Notes: generated from the sequence alone by a model not told the origin. 64,000 nt of DNA from UBA6623 sp965238125 (GCA_965238125.1 OZ250179.1:1426001-1490000), one strand, 5' to 3'. Shown: positions 35,188 through 44,118, counted from the first letter of the stretch. Numbers and translations: made by a program.

Positions 35188-35728
35188 GCCACGAGCACGC
35201 ACAGATGAGCAATGTTGTCCCCTGCGGGGCCTGCCAAGTGGATGCACGAGGGGGAATTCCCGCCAGCTAGCCAATCGTGGCACCACTCAGCCTCCTGATT
35301 CAGGAAGGCTTCCCCCTCCGACGACCTTCTGACGGCCTCCGCAACGTGATTCCGGCGGCTTCATTGTGTTCCTTGGTCTCTTCCCTCGAATTGGGCTGGA
35401 AGAAAGTGCTCCTGAGTCTCAAACTGGATCTCTGAGCAAATCTTTAACACGTTAAAGATTCAGCTTCGGCGGCAACGGATTCGGACAAGGTAACCGGCAG
35501 AGTGGGCAAGAGGAAAAGTTGCGGGCGTTTGAGGCTAAGTGCCTCTGTTGGAGTATGTTACGGACTGAGGCCGCCGATAGCTGGTGATTACGGGATATAT
35601 CAACATCTATTCGCGGACGAGCGCTATGTGGTTCGTTTCGTGAGGCTTAGTCCTGCTCACGGTCGCGGAACTCTCCGTACCAGTTCTAGACGACGTGGAC
35701 GGACGGTCCACCGCCGCGACGCTGACTG
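35188..35728. other. Intergenic region with a 22-bp operator-like palindrome
   Basis: About 540 bp without a gene. At 35439-35460 there is a perfect inverted repeat with 10-bp arms (AATCTTTAAC and GTTAAAGATT) around AC. It is AT-rich in a GC-rich context, the usual look of a repressor operator, but no intact regulator or regulated gene is adjacent. Confidence 0.45.
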
Positions 35729-36633
35729 CTAACGCACGTTGACCGTCACCGGATTGGCTGGTTTGCCGTCGGCGGTGAGGAGGATGTTGACTTCGCCGCG
35801 GCCGGCGAGACTTCTAGGCAAGGGGCCGATGTTGATCTGGTCCAGGCCGAAAAACTCGGGTTGAGGAAGCGCGCCGAGCACGGGGACGCTTTCGCCGCCC
35901 ACCGTCGCCGTGACCTCTGCGGTGAAGCCTCGCACCCCGGTCCCGAACAGCAAGAGAAAGATCCGATCACCGTCGGGGCCGAGATCGATGGGGACCGAAG
36001 CGCGGCTGTTGGGATCAAAGATCAGATCCTCGGAGCGGGATTGGTCGGCGGCAACGCGCAGGAACAGGGCCGCGGCAACACCCTGTCCGCTGGAGTCGGC
36101 CGAGAAGAGTGCGGGGGCTACCGGGTTAATCTGAACCGTCCCGCTTGCGACTACTTGGCCGTCGCGTTCCACATTAACCAAGGTAAGTCCGGTCTCGGTG
36201 CCTTCCGGGATCAGGTAGTTGATCTGACTGGCGGAGACAAAAAACAGCGGGGCGAGGCGCTCGGTTCTTGCGCTGTCAGTGACCTTGACCGTTGTGCCCG
36301 CCAGGGTGGTCGGCAGCGGGACAGCCTCGGCCTCTGCTTTTTCGCCGGCCAGCCCAGAACCGAAGCCGCTGACGATGGACTCGGGGCTCGCCCCCAAACT
36401 CCCGCTGAAGCTCGCCGCGGAGACGGTGGTCACGGCGGGCAGAGGGGTCCCCGCCACAATCTTTGCGATCCAGGCATCCGCCTCGCCCGCGGTGTCGGTT
36501 TGAAACGCGCCAAACGTGGCCGGGGCATTCGTGGATTTAGATAGCCCGGCAATGTAGGCGTTGCCGGAGGCGTCGACGGCAACGCTCGTGGCCGAGTCAT
36601 CGTCGTCGCCGCCGAGGTAGGTGGAGTAGTCAA
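35729..36633 (-). pseudogene. SBBP-repeat protein with TIGR03437-type C-terminus, 5' end lost to IS1380 copy 3
   Basis: About 301 codons open from the IS boundary at 36634 to the stop at 35729. The start YSTYLGGDDDDSATSVAVDA and GNAYIAGLSKS is a seven-bladed beta-propeller SBBP repeat; the remainder (SGFGSGLAGEKAEAEAVPLP, FVSASQINYLIPEGTETG, LLLFGTGVRGF, LDQINIGPLPRSLAGRGEV) is the domain typical of Solibacter-type secreted proteins. The signal peptide and most repeats are missing; they are not found right of the IS either, so DNA was also lost there. Confidence 0.82.
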
Positions 36634-38299
36634 CCCGGATTTCCACTTTAGTTTCGGTTCTGCTAACCATCGGGTGGACTCGGACGCCTTTATTTATGCG
36701 GGCTTGAAAGCACTCAAGGCGCTGAGGAGATCAACACCCAATGGGTGAAAAAGAAAACAAACCGTTTCAGCTCACCTTCAATGGATTTCTCAAGGTCGAT
36801 TTCCAAGGATCGCGAGTCACCTCGGATGGCGGGCTGATTCTCATTCGCGAACTGGACGAACGACTCGGACTAGGCAAGCTGATAGACGAGCATCTGACGG
36901 ATTCGCGGCAAGGCTCGAACAAGAAGTTCCCGTTCGTCGATCTGCTGCGACAGTCGGTCTACTCCCGCTTGGCGGGCTACGAGGATCTCAACGACGCCGT
37001 TCGTGTCTCCGCCGATCCAACCTTTCGGCTGATTGGCTCGAAGAAGAACTGGGATCGCGGCGCGGCGCTGACCTCCCGGCTGCAGAGCTTCGAGACCGCC
37101 ATGCTCGCCGGCGACGAGAATCTGATCGGGCTGATGGCGGTGAACCGCGAGTTGATCGCGCAAGCCGAGGCCGGTGATGACTCCGCGTGCGTCGTGCTGG
37201 ACATGGACTCTACCGAGAGCCCCGTCCACGGCCGGCAGGAAGGCAGCGCCTACAACGGCCACTTCGAGTCGGTCTGCTACCACCCACTGTTGCTGTTCAA
37301 CCAGCACGGCGATTGCTTGGCGGCAAAGTTGCGACCGGGCAACGTGTCCAGCGCCGAGGACTGGGACGAGCTGCTGCTGCCGGAAATCGAACGCCAACAG
37401 GCGGAGGGCAAACAGGTGACGTTCCGGGCCGATGCCGCCTTCGCCAAGCCGGATATTTACGAGACGTTGGAGGAGCGCGGCGTGGACTACGTGATTCGCA
37501 TCCCGGCCAACAAGAGCCTGGAGCTGGAGATCGAAGATATCCTGTTTCGTCCGCCGGGCAGGCCGAGCGCAAAGCCCCTGGTGCGCTACAGGAGCTTTCG
37601 GTATCAGGCCGCGAGCTGGTCGAAGTCCCGGCGGGTTGTTGCGAAGGTCGAGCATCACCAAGGTGAGTTGTTTCCTCGCGTCGGTTTCATCGTCACGAGC
37701 ATGGCCTTGCCGAGCCGCTCGCTGGTGCGGTTCTACAACAAGCGCGGCACGGCGGAGCAGTGGATCAAGGAAGGCAAACAAGCGACGCATTGGACAAGGC
37801 TGTCATGCCATCGGTTCCGGGCCAACGAAGTGCGACTGCAACTCAGCGTGCTGGCCTATAACCTGGGGAACCTATGGCGGAGGCTCGGGCTGCCGCAACG
37901 GATCAAGAGCTGGTCGCTGACGAGCTTGCAACAGCGGCTGATGAAGACGGGCGGTAGGCTGGTCAAGCATGCGCGGTACTATTGGCTGCTGTTGGCCGAA
38001 GGACATCTGAACCGGCGGCTGTTCGGTGACATGCTGCATAGGATCTGGGCGCTGCCTGTGCCGGGTGGGTAGCGTTGCCCGGGCGAGGATCAACAGTTTT
38101 TGGCTCCAAAAAGGTTTCGCAGGGAGCAGTGTCGGCCGGAGCGCCGTTCAGTCCGCTCAATCAACGTCTGTGAGCGGACGGACGAGCCCTGGCGCCTACC
38201 GGCGGAGGTGATGTGCAGGGTTCAGCGCGAAAAGACGTGGTATTCGGCGCAGCGGGGGTGTATCCTGTGACCGTGCCAGGGCCAAAATGGAAATCCTGG
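36634..38299 (+). mobile_element. IS1380-family element, copy 3 (1666 bp, inverted, divergent)
   Basis: Same length as copies 1 and 2 but in the opposite orientation, with many silent and some coding differences. Ends: CCCGGATTTCCACTTTAG at the left and CCAGGATTTCCATTTTGG read inward from the right. The leader upstream of the transposase differs most. No target duplication. It cut an SBBP-repeat gene. Confidence 0.87.
36741..38072 (+). CDS. IS1380-family transposase, copy 3
   Basis: 443 residues, ATG 36741, intact. Catalytic segments as in copy 2 (LDMDSTESPVHG, FRADAAFAKPDIYET, AEQWIKEGKQATHW). Differences from copy 2 are spread along the protein (for example DDSACVVLDMD versus DGSDRVVLDMD), so this copy arrived separately or has evolved longer. 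Confidence 0.92.
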   Translation: MGEKENKPFQLTFNGFLKVDFQGSRVTSDGGLILIRELDERLGLGKLIDEHLTDSRQGSNKKFPFVDLLRQSVYSRLAGYEDLNDAVRVSADPTFRLIGSKKNWDRGAALTSRLQSFETAMLAGDENLIGLMAVNRELIAQAEAGDDSACVVLDMDSTESPVHGRQEGSAYNGHFESVCYHPLLLFNQHGDCLAAKLRPGNVSSAEDWDELLLPEIERQQAEGKQVTFRADAAFAKPDIYETLEERGVDYVIRIPANKSLELEIEDILFRPPGRPSAKPLVRYRSFRYQAASWSKSRRVVAKVEHHQGELFPRVGFIVTSMALPSRSLVRFYNKRGTAEQWIKEGKQATHWTRLSCHRFRANEVRLQLSVLAYNLGNLWRRLGLPQRIKSWSLTSLQQRLMKTGGRLVKHARYYWLLLAEGHLNRRLFGDMLHRIWALPVPGG

Positions 38300-38682
38300 C
38301 TTAAAGCCTCCCATAGCTCGTTTTCTAACTCCGTGCGCGCTTCGGCTTCGGGGCTTTGTTGGCGCGGGAGAACCGGGAAACTGGTCGTAACGGCTTTCAA
38401 CCTCTTCGAAAGCCGGAATGTCGAGCCCTTAGTTTCGCGGCCAGGTCGACGAGCAGCCTGCAGCACCTCCGCGTCAAAAACCAAAGCTCTGGTCGGGGCA
38501 GCGTTCATGCTCTGTTATTTCTTGCAGCGCCCTGCGCGGGCCCTCTTGAGTCTCAGACCAGCGTAGGTGGCTGCGTCGCTGAAATGTTGTAAACAAATGT
38601 GAACAATTGTGAACAAAGGCGGGATCGCGAACAAGGTCGGTGCGCAAGCTTCGACAGCCCAGTCATTTATCCGCCGCATGCC
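38300..38682. other. Intergenic region with three 10-bp iterations
   Basis: A short leftward frame (38300-38508, MNAAPTRALVFDAEV...) runs into the IS and might be the start of an unknown truncated gene; support is weak. At 38588-38617 the unit TGTRAACAAW occurs three times head to tail without a gap: TGTAAACAAA, TGTGAACAAT, TGTGAACAAA. Confidence 0.4.
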
Positions 38683-38781
38683 GTACTGTCCTAAAACTCG
38701 ATCGTAATGTAAGCGACTTGCTAACTATGAGTTGCAGCTGGCGGGCGAGCGCTCGCCGCGGCTCGTTTATGGGACGCATTC

Positions 38782-39199
38782 GTGCTAGGTTGTGTGTCCA
38801 CGCAACCTCTGGATCCGCTTCGGTTCATGCTGATCGGCTTGGTCGGCTGGATCAACGAGCAACAACGGGACGTCATTGACTTGCAAGAAGAGAACCGCGT
38901 TTTGCGCGATCAACTCGGCAACAAGCGCCTGCGGCTGAGCAATGAGCAGCGTCGCCGCTTGGCGGTGAAGGCCAAGAAGCTAGGACGCAAAGCGCTTACC
39001 GAGGTAGCCTCCATCATCTCCCCGGATACCCTGCTTACCTGGCATCGGAAGTTGATCGCCCGCAAGTACGACGGCAGCAAGCGAAGAGGTCCCGGACGGC
39101 CTCGCGTGATGCATCGGATTCGAGAACTGGTCGTTCGCTTACCGAGGAAAACAGTACCTGGGGCTATACCCGGATTCGAGGAGCGCTGGCCAACCTCGT
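38782..39199 (+). pseudogene. Integrase-type transposase fragment, copy a
   Basis: N-terminal 140 codons: WINEQQRDVIDLQEENRVLR, LSNEQRRRLAVKAKKLGRKA and SPDTLLTWHRKLIARKYDGS. A frameshift near 39140 moves TEENSTWGYTRIRGALANL into another frame, and the gene ends where copy b begins. The catalytic DDE domain is absent. Confidence 0.7.
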
Positions 39200-39313
39200 G
39201 CTGTCCAAAAACTCGATCGGACCTCAACTTGTTTTCTTTGAGAAAGTTGCGTCCATCGTTCCAGGCGGCGTCAATCAGCGATTTTGGACACTCGGATGGT
39301 AGGCTGACCTCCA

Positions 39314-40045
39314 ATGTCGTTCGCTTTGACTCCGCAAGGGTTCGTAGCCGTCGCTCTCGCCGGCTGGCTCAACCAACAGTAGCAAGACATCATTGACTAT
39401 CTCCGCGAAGAAAACCGCGTGCTGCGGGAGCAGCTCGGCAATCGGCGGCTGAGCCTCAATGACGGGCAGCACCGACGTCTGGCGGTCAGGGCCAAGAGAC
39501 TTGGCCACAAGCTGGTCTCAGAGGTGGCCTCGATCGTCACGCCCGATACCTTGCTGCGCCGGCATCGAACTCTGATTGCGCGCAAGTACGACGGCAGCGA
39601 GCGACGAGGCCCCGGACGACCTGCGGTGATGGAACAGATTCGCAGTCTGGTCGTGCGCATGGCGACGGAGAACCGCGACTGGGGCTACACCCGCATCCGA
39701 GGAGCTTTGGCTAAATCTCGGCTATCGGGTCGCTCGCGGCACGATCGCCAACATCCTCAAACAAAACGGGATCGAACCGGCGCCGGAACGCTCGAAGAAG
39801 ACGACTTGGCAGATCCGCTGTTTACGCGGGAGTTTCGAGAGGCACTTGCAGCAGCGGGAGTAGGAGTTGTCCAGCTACCAGCGCGATCCCCGAATCTGAA
39901 CGCCTATGCGGAACGCTTCGTGCGCAGCATCAAGGAATCCTGTTTGGACCGCATGGTCTTGTTCGGGGAACGATCGCTGCGTCGGGCGGTCCAACAGTTC
40001 GTCGCGAGCGGGATGTTGAAGTACTACTATCGACGGGCCGCCTGA
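39314..40045 (+). pseudogene. Integrase-type transposase, copy b
   Basis: ATG 39314 begins MSFALTPQGFVAVALAGWLN. Lesions: an in-frame TAG at 39380-39382, an extra base near 39713 (NLGYRVARGTIANILKQNG is readable only in a second frame), and deletion of most of the catalytic domain between TTWQIR and FTREFREALAAAG. The end SPNLNAYAERFVRSIKESCL contains the final glutamate of the DDE triad. Confidence 0.75.
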
Positions 40046-40255
40046 AAGGGCTCCAATAAACAAAAACCGCCCCTGCTTGTTGCAGCGGCGGAATGTGCAA
40101 GGACAGCCTTTGTGGACTTTGCGCCCCCTCGATTCACGCCGGCAACTCCGCCCGCCCTGTTCCTGCTCCCGAAACCAGCCGCGGCGTCACGTCCCCGCAT
40201 GCTTGCTGTTGTCACAACTCCGTTCGGTAGGGCCGATCGAGTTTTTGGACAGTAC

Positions 40256-40456
40256 GAGGTTCTGATCGGCGTCCCAGAGTGCCATGATCTCGACGGGCTC
40301 GACTTGGATCAGGCGGGATAGGTCGTTCTTGCCGGACCAGCCGGTCCCCACGAGGGCGTGGCGGCGAGGTTTGTCGGCGGCGCGAGCGCCTATGAGGGTC
40401 ATCTCAGCGGCGCTGGTTTGAACGAAGTGACGGCGGTTGATGGGGTTGGCGGACAT
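40256..40456 (-). pseudogene. Gfo/Idh/MocA oxidoreductase, 5' fragment cut by the nested elements
   Basis: ATG 40456 has a strong GGAGG 8 nt upstream and begins MSANPINRRHFVQTSAAE, a twin-arginine leader. RHALVGTGWSGKNDLSRLIQ and VEPVEIMALWDADQN start the Rossmann domain. The frame ends at the element boundary near 40255, and the remainder is not found beyond the elements. About 67 of an expected 400-450 codons are left. Confidence 0.78.
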
Positions 40457-40741
40457 GGATCGACCTCCGTGAAAAAACCGTAGCACATGGCGGTCGCCGG
40501 AAGGGCGGGGAATTGGCGCCGGCGTGTGCGACATCAATGTGGGAACGGGGACCTGGCGCGAGCCGGCGGGGGCGATCCGGGCCGGCTCACCTTCCCGCGG
40601 ACGCGCTTCGGCCACAAGGCCGATGCGCGGACATGTCGTCATGAAACGGCGACACGGCTCGCCTGGCGGCGCCGCTCCACATCGGGCGCCGATGGGGTGC
40701 ATTGTGGGGGCTGAAAATGTGCCGACACCGCGTTGATAGCT
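40457..40741. other. Intergenic region with a solo ISKra4-like end
   Basis: At 40524-40545 GTGTGCGACATCAATGTGGG is almost the terminal repeat of the ISKra4 element at 22210-24041, but no transposase lies beside it. The remainder has no recognisable gene. Confidence 0.5.
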
Positions 40742-40747
40742 TACAAT
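40742..40747 (+). promoter_or_regulatory. Predicted -10 (TACAAT) of the DinB gene
   Basis: TACAAT 49 bp upstream of the GTG start; the -35 position (TGCCGA, 17 bp spacer) is a weak match. Confidence 0.35.
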
Positions 40748-40795
40748 GGTGCCACCCTAACTTTTCAAGCCCGGTTACCGCGGAGGAAACAGCCC

Positions 40796-41323
40796 GTGCC
40801 CCAATTCCCGAGACCTTTGCAATCCGTCGCCTTATTAGCCCTGTTTATCTCACCCTTGTGCGCCGAAGGTGTCGGCTATCGGGACGAAGCCCTCAAACGG
40901 CTCGCCATCCTTGAAAGGAAGGTCGTTGGGCTTGCCGAGGCGATGCCCGCGGACAAGTTTGGTTGGCGGCCCACCGAAGATACTCGCACGGTCGCGGAGG
41001 TGAATCTGCACATCGCGGGGGTGAACTTCGTTCTTACACCAAGGTTCGGTACGCCCTCTCCCGTCGGTTTCTCCTATCGCGGCTACGAAAAGAGCACCAC
41101 GACGAAAGCCGAGGTGGTCGCGAAACTCAAAAGCTCGTTCGCCCATATCAGGAAAGCGATGGAGAACCTGACTGCCGCCGACAGCCAAAAGCCGTCCGAA
41201 TACGCCGGAGACAAAACGACCTATCTCGGCACGACATGGCGAGCACTCGAGCACACCAGCGAACACCTGGGCCAACTCATCACCTATGCGCGGTTGAACG
41301 GCGTCGCGCCGCCCTGGAGTTAG
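40796..41323 (+). CDS. Secreted DinB-family protein
   Basis: 175 residues from GTG 40796, with GGAGGAA 7 nt upstream. A signal peptide (about 1-25, LALFISPLCAEG) precedes a DinB four-helix bundle; the putative metal histidines are in EVNLHIAGVNF, and in LEHTSEHLGQLITYAR near the end. DinB-fold enzymes include thiol-dependent transferases and metal-binding stress proteins. It is the first intact gene right of the IS-rich region. Confidence 0.82.
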   Translation: MPQFPRPLQSVALLALFISPLCAEGVGYRDEALKRLAILERKVVGLAEAMPADKFGWRPTEDTRTVAEVNLHIAGVNFVLTPRFGTPSPVGFSYRGYEKSTTTKAEVVAKLKSSFAHIRKAMENLTAADSQKPSEYAGDKTTYLGTTWRALEHTSEHLGQLITYARLNGVAPPWS

Positions 41324-41422
41324 TTAGGCTATTCGCGCACGGGACCGCGGGTCTATGGTGTGCTTTGCCCGCCAGGCGAAATGAGAAGAGCAGGTTGACC
41401 CCAACGAAAGGAAGGGCGAGGG

Positions 41423-41668
41423 TTGTCGGTCGATATTGAAGAACGAGTCATTCGCGTCATTGCCGAGGCGCAACAAATCGATCCCGGCAAGATCACCCCG
41501 TGTTCGACGTTCGCCGAGTTGGGGATTGATTCGTTCGACGGGATCAATGTCTTGTTCGCCATTGAGAGCGAATTCGACATCAGCGTGGGCGACGAAGAAG
41601 CCAAACAACTTCGTAGTGTCGCCGACGCGGTCGAGAACGTCGAAAGGTTGCTGCGGGAAAAACAATAG
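41423..41668 (+). CDS. Acyl carrier protein
   Basis: 81 residues, apparently from TTG 41423, with AAGGAAGGG in front. The carrier motif ELGIDSFDG has the phosphopantetheine-attachment Ser37; DSFD instead of the common DSLD points to a specialised rather than the housekeeping fatty-acid ACP. It carries acyl intermediates, presumably for the ketoacyl synthase starting 59 bp downstream. Confidence 0.88.
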   Translation: MSVDIEERVIRVIAEAQQIDPGKITPCSTFAELGIDSFDGINVLFAIESEFDISVGDEEAKQLRSVADAVENVERLLREKQ

Positions 41669-41727
41669 AGCACCTTTCGGTCCCGAGAGCGACGCCACGA
41701 CCAAGCCTCGATCGTCTTTCCCTATCC

Positions 41728-42942
41728 ATGCGGACCGTCGTCATTACCGGACTGGGCGCTGTGTCGGCCTTGGGACTGGGTGCCGACCAATTGTGGAAGG
41801 GCATAACCGGCGGCCGCTCCGGCATCGGCCCGATCCAGCTGGTGCCTCCCGAGAAGCTGGCCATCCGAGTCGGCGCCGAAGTTCCCAACTATCGCGCTGA
41901 AGATCACTTCGAGGTCAAAGAACTGGGGCTACTCGACCGTTTTTCGCAGTTCGCTCTGCTGGCGGCGCGCGAGGCCGTGGCGGATGCCGGGGTCGTGTTT
42001 TCCGAGCAACTCGGTCGTCGTTCGGGCGTAATCATCGGTACCGGCGTCGGAGGAAAGACAACCGACGACGAGGCTTTCGAAAAACTCTACGGGCAGGGAA
42101 TTCCGCGCGTCCATCCCACGGTCATCCCGCGTTTGATGACGAGTTCGGCGACGAGCCAAGTGACAATGGAATTCGGCTTGACCGGCCCCGCCTTCACGGT
42201 TTCCAGCGCTTGTTCGTCAGCCAACCACGCCGTCGGGCAAGCCCTCGGTTTGATCCGACAAGGACAAGCGGACGTTGTATTAGCCGGCGGAAGTGAAGCT
42301 TGCTTCACTTTGGGAACGCTCAAAGCCTGGGAAGCGATGCGCGTGATGGCGCCCGATACCTGCCGGCCATTCAGTCGAGGGCGCCGAGGAATGGTGCTGG
42401 GCGAAGGCGCCGCGATCGTGGTCCTGGAATCCTTAGAGCACGCTCGGGCCCGAGGCGCGGTCATCTATGCGGAGCCGGCTGGGTTCGGCATGTCCGCCGA
42501 CGCCCACCATCTCATTCATCCCGACGAAGCCGGCGCGGCCCGAGCGATGGAAGCCGCCTTGGCGGATGCGCGCCTGTCACTCGAAGACGTCAGCTACATC
42601 AACGCCCACGGCACGGGAACCGAAGTGAACGATGCGACCGAGACCCGTGCGATTCGGCGAGTCTTCGGTGGTCACGCCGATACTCTTGTGGTTTCCTCTA
42701 CCAAGGGCGCGCACGGGCACGCCCTCGGGGCGTCCGGTGCGTTGGAGTTGGCGGCGACCGTCCTTGCATTGCGGGACGGCGTGATTCCGCCGACGGTCAA
42801 TTTTCTCGAGCCCGATCCCCTCTGTGATCTGGACTATTGCCCCAACGAAGCGCGAAAAACGGCGGTTGCCGCCGCGTTGTCCAATTCCTTTGCCTTCGGG
42901 GGACTTAACGCCGTCCTTGCCCTCAAGAAGTGGCCTCGTTGA
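41728..42942 (+). CDS. Beta-ketoacyl-ACP synthase II (FabF-like)
   Basis: 404 residues, ATG 41728. The catalytic triad is in place: Cys162 (VSSACSSANHA), His294 (NAHGTGTEVND) and His331 (STKGAHGHALG, with Lys326). The enzyme performs decarboxylating Claisen condensation of malonyl-ACP with acyl-ACP. The pairing with a dedicated ACP, without fabD, fabG or other fab genes, suggests a side pathway such as a short specialised acyl chain; the product is unknown. Confidence 0.9.
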   Translation: MRTVVITGLGAVSALGLGADQLWKGITGGRSGIGPIQLVPPEKLAIRVGAEVPNYRAEDHFEVKELGLLDRFSQFALLAAREAVADAGVVFSEQLGRRSGVIIGTGVGGKTTDDEAFEKLYGQGIPRVHPTVIPRLMTSSATSQVTMEFGLTGPAFTVSSACSSANHAVGQALGLIRQGQADVVLAGGSEACFTLGTLKAWEAMRVMAPDTCRPFSRGRRGMVLGEGAAIVVLESLEHARARGAVIYAEPAGFGMSADAHHLIHPDEAGAARAMEAALADARLSLEDVSYINAHGTGTEVNDATETRAIRRVFGGHADTLVVSSTKGAHGHALGASGALELAATVLALRDGVIPPTVNFLEPDPLCDLDYCPNEARKTAVAAALSNSFAFGGLNAVLALKKWPR

Positions 42943-43019
42943 TGCCTTTGGACAGGGCCTGCCACGCCGAGCCGCACCTGTTGAACGGCAAGCTTCCCGG
43001 CGAAGCATTACAAAATTCC

Positions 43020-43050
43020 TTGACCCTCTCGTAACGTGAGGCTGTAGAGT
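43020..43050 (+). promoter_or_regulatory. MerR-type promoter/operator with 19-bp spacer
   Basis: TTGACC (43020-43025) and TAGAGT (43045-43050) are separated by 19 bp, the overlong spacer that MerR-family activators untwist. Within it lies the dyad CCTCTCGTAACGTGAGG (43025-43041), one mismatch from symmetric CCTCACGT/ACGTGAGG, the operator type of TipA/Mta-like regulators. The -10 is 10 nt before the ATG of the regulator, implying autoregulation and a leaderless or nearly leaderless mRNA. Confidence 0.8.
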
Positions 43051-43059
43051 TGTTTGGTG

Positions 43060-43806
43060 ATGCTCAAGATCGGAGAGATCGCCGCCCGTGCCGGCGTCAC
43101 GGTCCGTACGCTACGTCATTACGACGAGATCGGACTGCTGAAACCTTCCCATCGCAGCGGTGCCGGTTATCGACTCTATTTACGGGCCGACCTTGAGCGG
43201 CTGACGGGAATTGTCGCGTTGCGCGCGACGGGCCTGTCGTTGGCTGAGATCCGAGCCGTGCTCGACGATTCCTCTTTCACGCTGAAGCAGTGTCTCGACC
43301 TGCACCTGAAACGGCTCGATCAGCAGATCCGGCAACAAAAGAGAGTACGGCAGCGCCTGCTCGCGATCCGTGGCCGGCTTGGAGATGCAAAAGAGCGTTC
43401 CGTCGATCAGTTGACGCAGATATTGGAGGTGATTCGATTGTTCGAGAAATACTACACACCGGAGCAGTTGGAAAAGCTACGTGAACGCCGCGAATTGGTC
43501 GGCGAAGAGCGTATGCGCCAAGCCGGCGAGGAATGGAACCACTTGTTTGCCGGATTTCGTGACGCCATGGAGAAAGGGTTGCCTCCGGATGACCCGGTTG
43601 TCCAAGAGCTTTCAAGGAAAGCCCGCGCGCTGATCACCGAGTTCAGCGGCGGCGACAAGCGAATCGAGCAATCGCTGGCGAACATGTATCGGGGCGAGGG
43701 GGCTCCGAAGATCTTGGGATCTCACGGCATTTCGATGGACAATTCACTGTGGGCTTACATGGCGCGTGCGCGGCAGTCCGGACCCTACACCACCGAGGAA
43801 GCGTAG
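43060..43806 (+). CDS. MerR-family regulator with TipAS-type ligand domain
   Basis: 248 residues from ATG 43060; in-frame GTG and TTG codons lie immediately upstream. The winged helix reads KIGEIAARAGVTVRTLRHYD, EIGLLKPSHRSGAGYRLY; a coiled-coil dimer helix follows (about 80-125). The C-terminal domain (about 135-248; KYYTPEQLEKLRERRE, RYRGEGAP-like MYRGEGAPKIL) is the TipAS fold that binds thiopeptide-like antibiotics in Streptomyces and drug-like ligands in Mta-type proteins. It probably activates its own promoter on ligand binding. Confidence 0.88.
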   Translation: MLKIGEIAARAGVTVRTLRHYDEIGLLKPSHRSGAGYRLYLRADLERLTGIVALRATGLSLAEIRAVLDDSSFTLKQCLDLHLKRLDQQIRQQKRVRQRLLAIRGRLGDAKERSVDQLTQILEVIRLFEKYYTPEQLEKLRERRELVGEERMRQAGEEWNHLFAGFRDAMEKGLPPDDPVVQELSRKARALITEFSGGDKRIEQSLANMYRGEGAPKILGSHGISMDNSLWAYMARARQSGPYTTEEA

Positions 43807-44118
43807 CCCGCTTCTCCCTTCGCTTCGGCGAGGTAATGGGCATAAGAGCAGACACGCTCGCGCGGGGCACGCGCGGCTTGGCGAGGATCCGCGTCACGTT
43901 AGTCGAAAATAAATTCTCTCGCGCCCTTGTGTGCTTCACGCCGGAGTCCCAATCACGCCGGTAACATGGTTTATTGTCAATCGTTTACTGTTCGCCACGT
44001 GCCCCTCCCCCATGCGACCGAGAGGCGAAAATGGTGACGCCCCTTGGACCCGCGCAATTCCGTCGGGAGCGAAAATACTGGACAGCGTTTCTACCCTGAG
44101 AAAAGGGAGGAACGTACG
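43807..44118. other. Intergenic region before the subtilase
   Basis: About 310 bp without a gene; an AT-richer patch at 43965-43995 is a plausible promoter area. GGGAGG at 44105-44110 is the ribosome-binding site of the next gene. Confidence 0.35.

Larger units (their letters stand above)
38683..40255 (+). mobile_element. Two nested, decayed integrase-type insertion elements
   Basis: Left ends GTACTGTCCTAAAACTCGAT (38683) and CTGTCCAAAAACTCGATCGG (39201) and one right end, the inverse GTACTGTCCAAAAACTCGAT (40255 inward), mark an outer copy a (38683-39199) interrupted by an inner copy b (about 39200-40255). Copy a has lost its 3' part. Only one right end is present. Both carry degenerate rve-type transposase genes. 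Confidence 0.7.

Noticed and set aside
30253..38299. A functional composite transposon carrying a defence or resistance cargo
   Set aside because: The outer copies differ in sequence, lack shared target duplications, and the cargo includes broken genes. No resistance or defence cluster is present.
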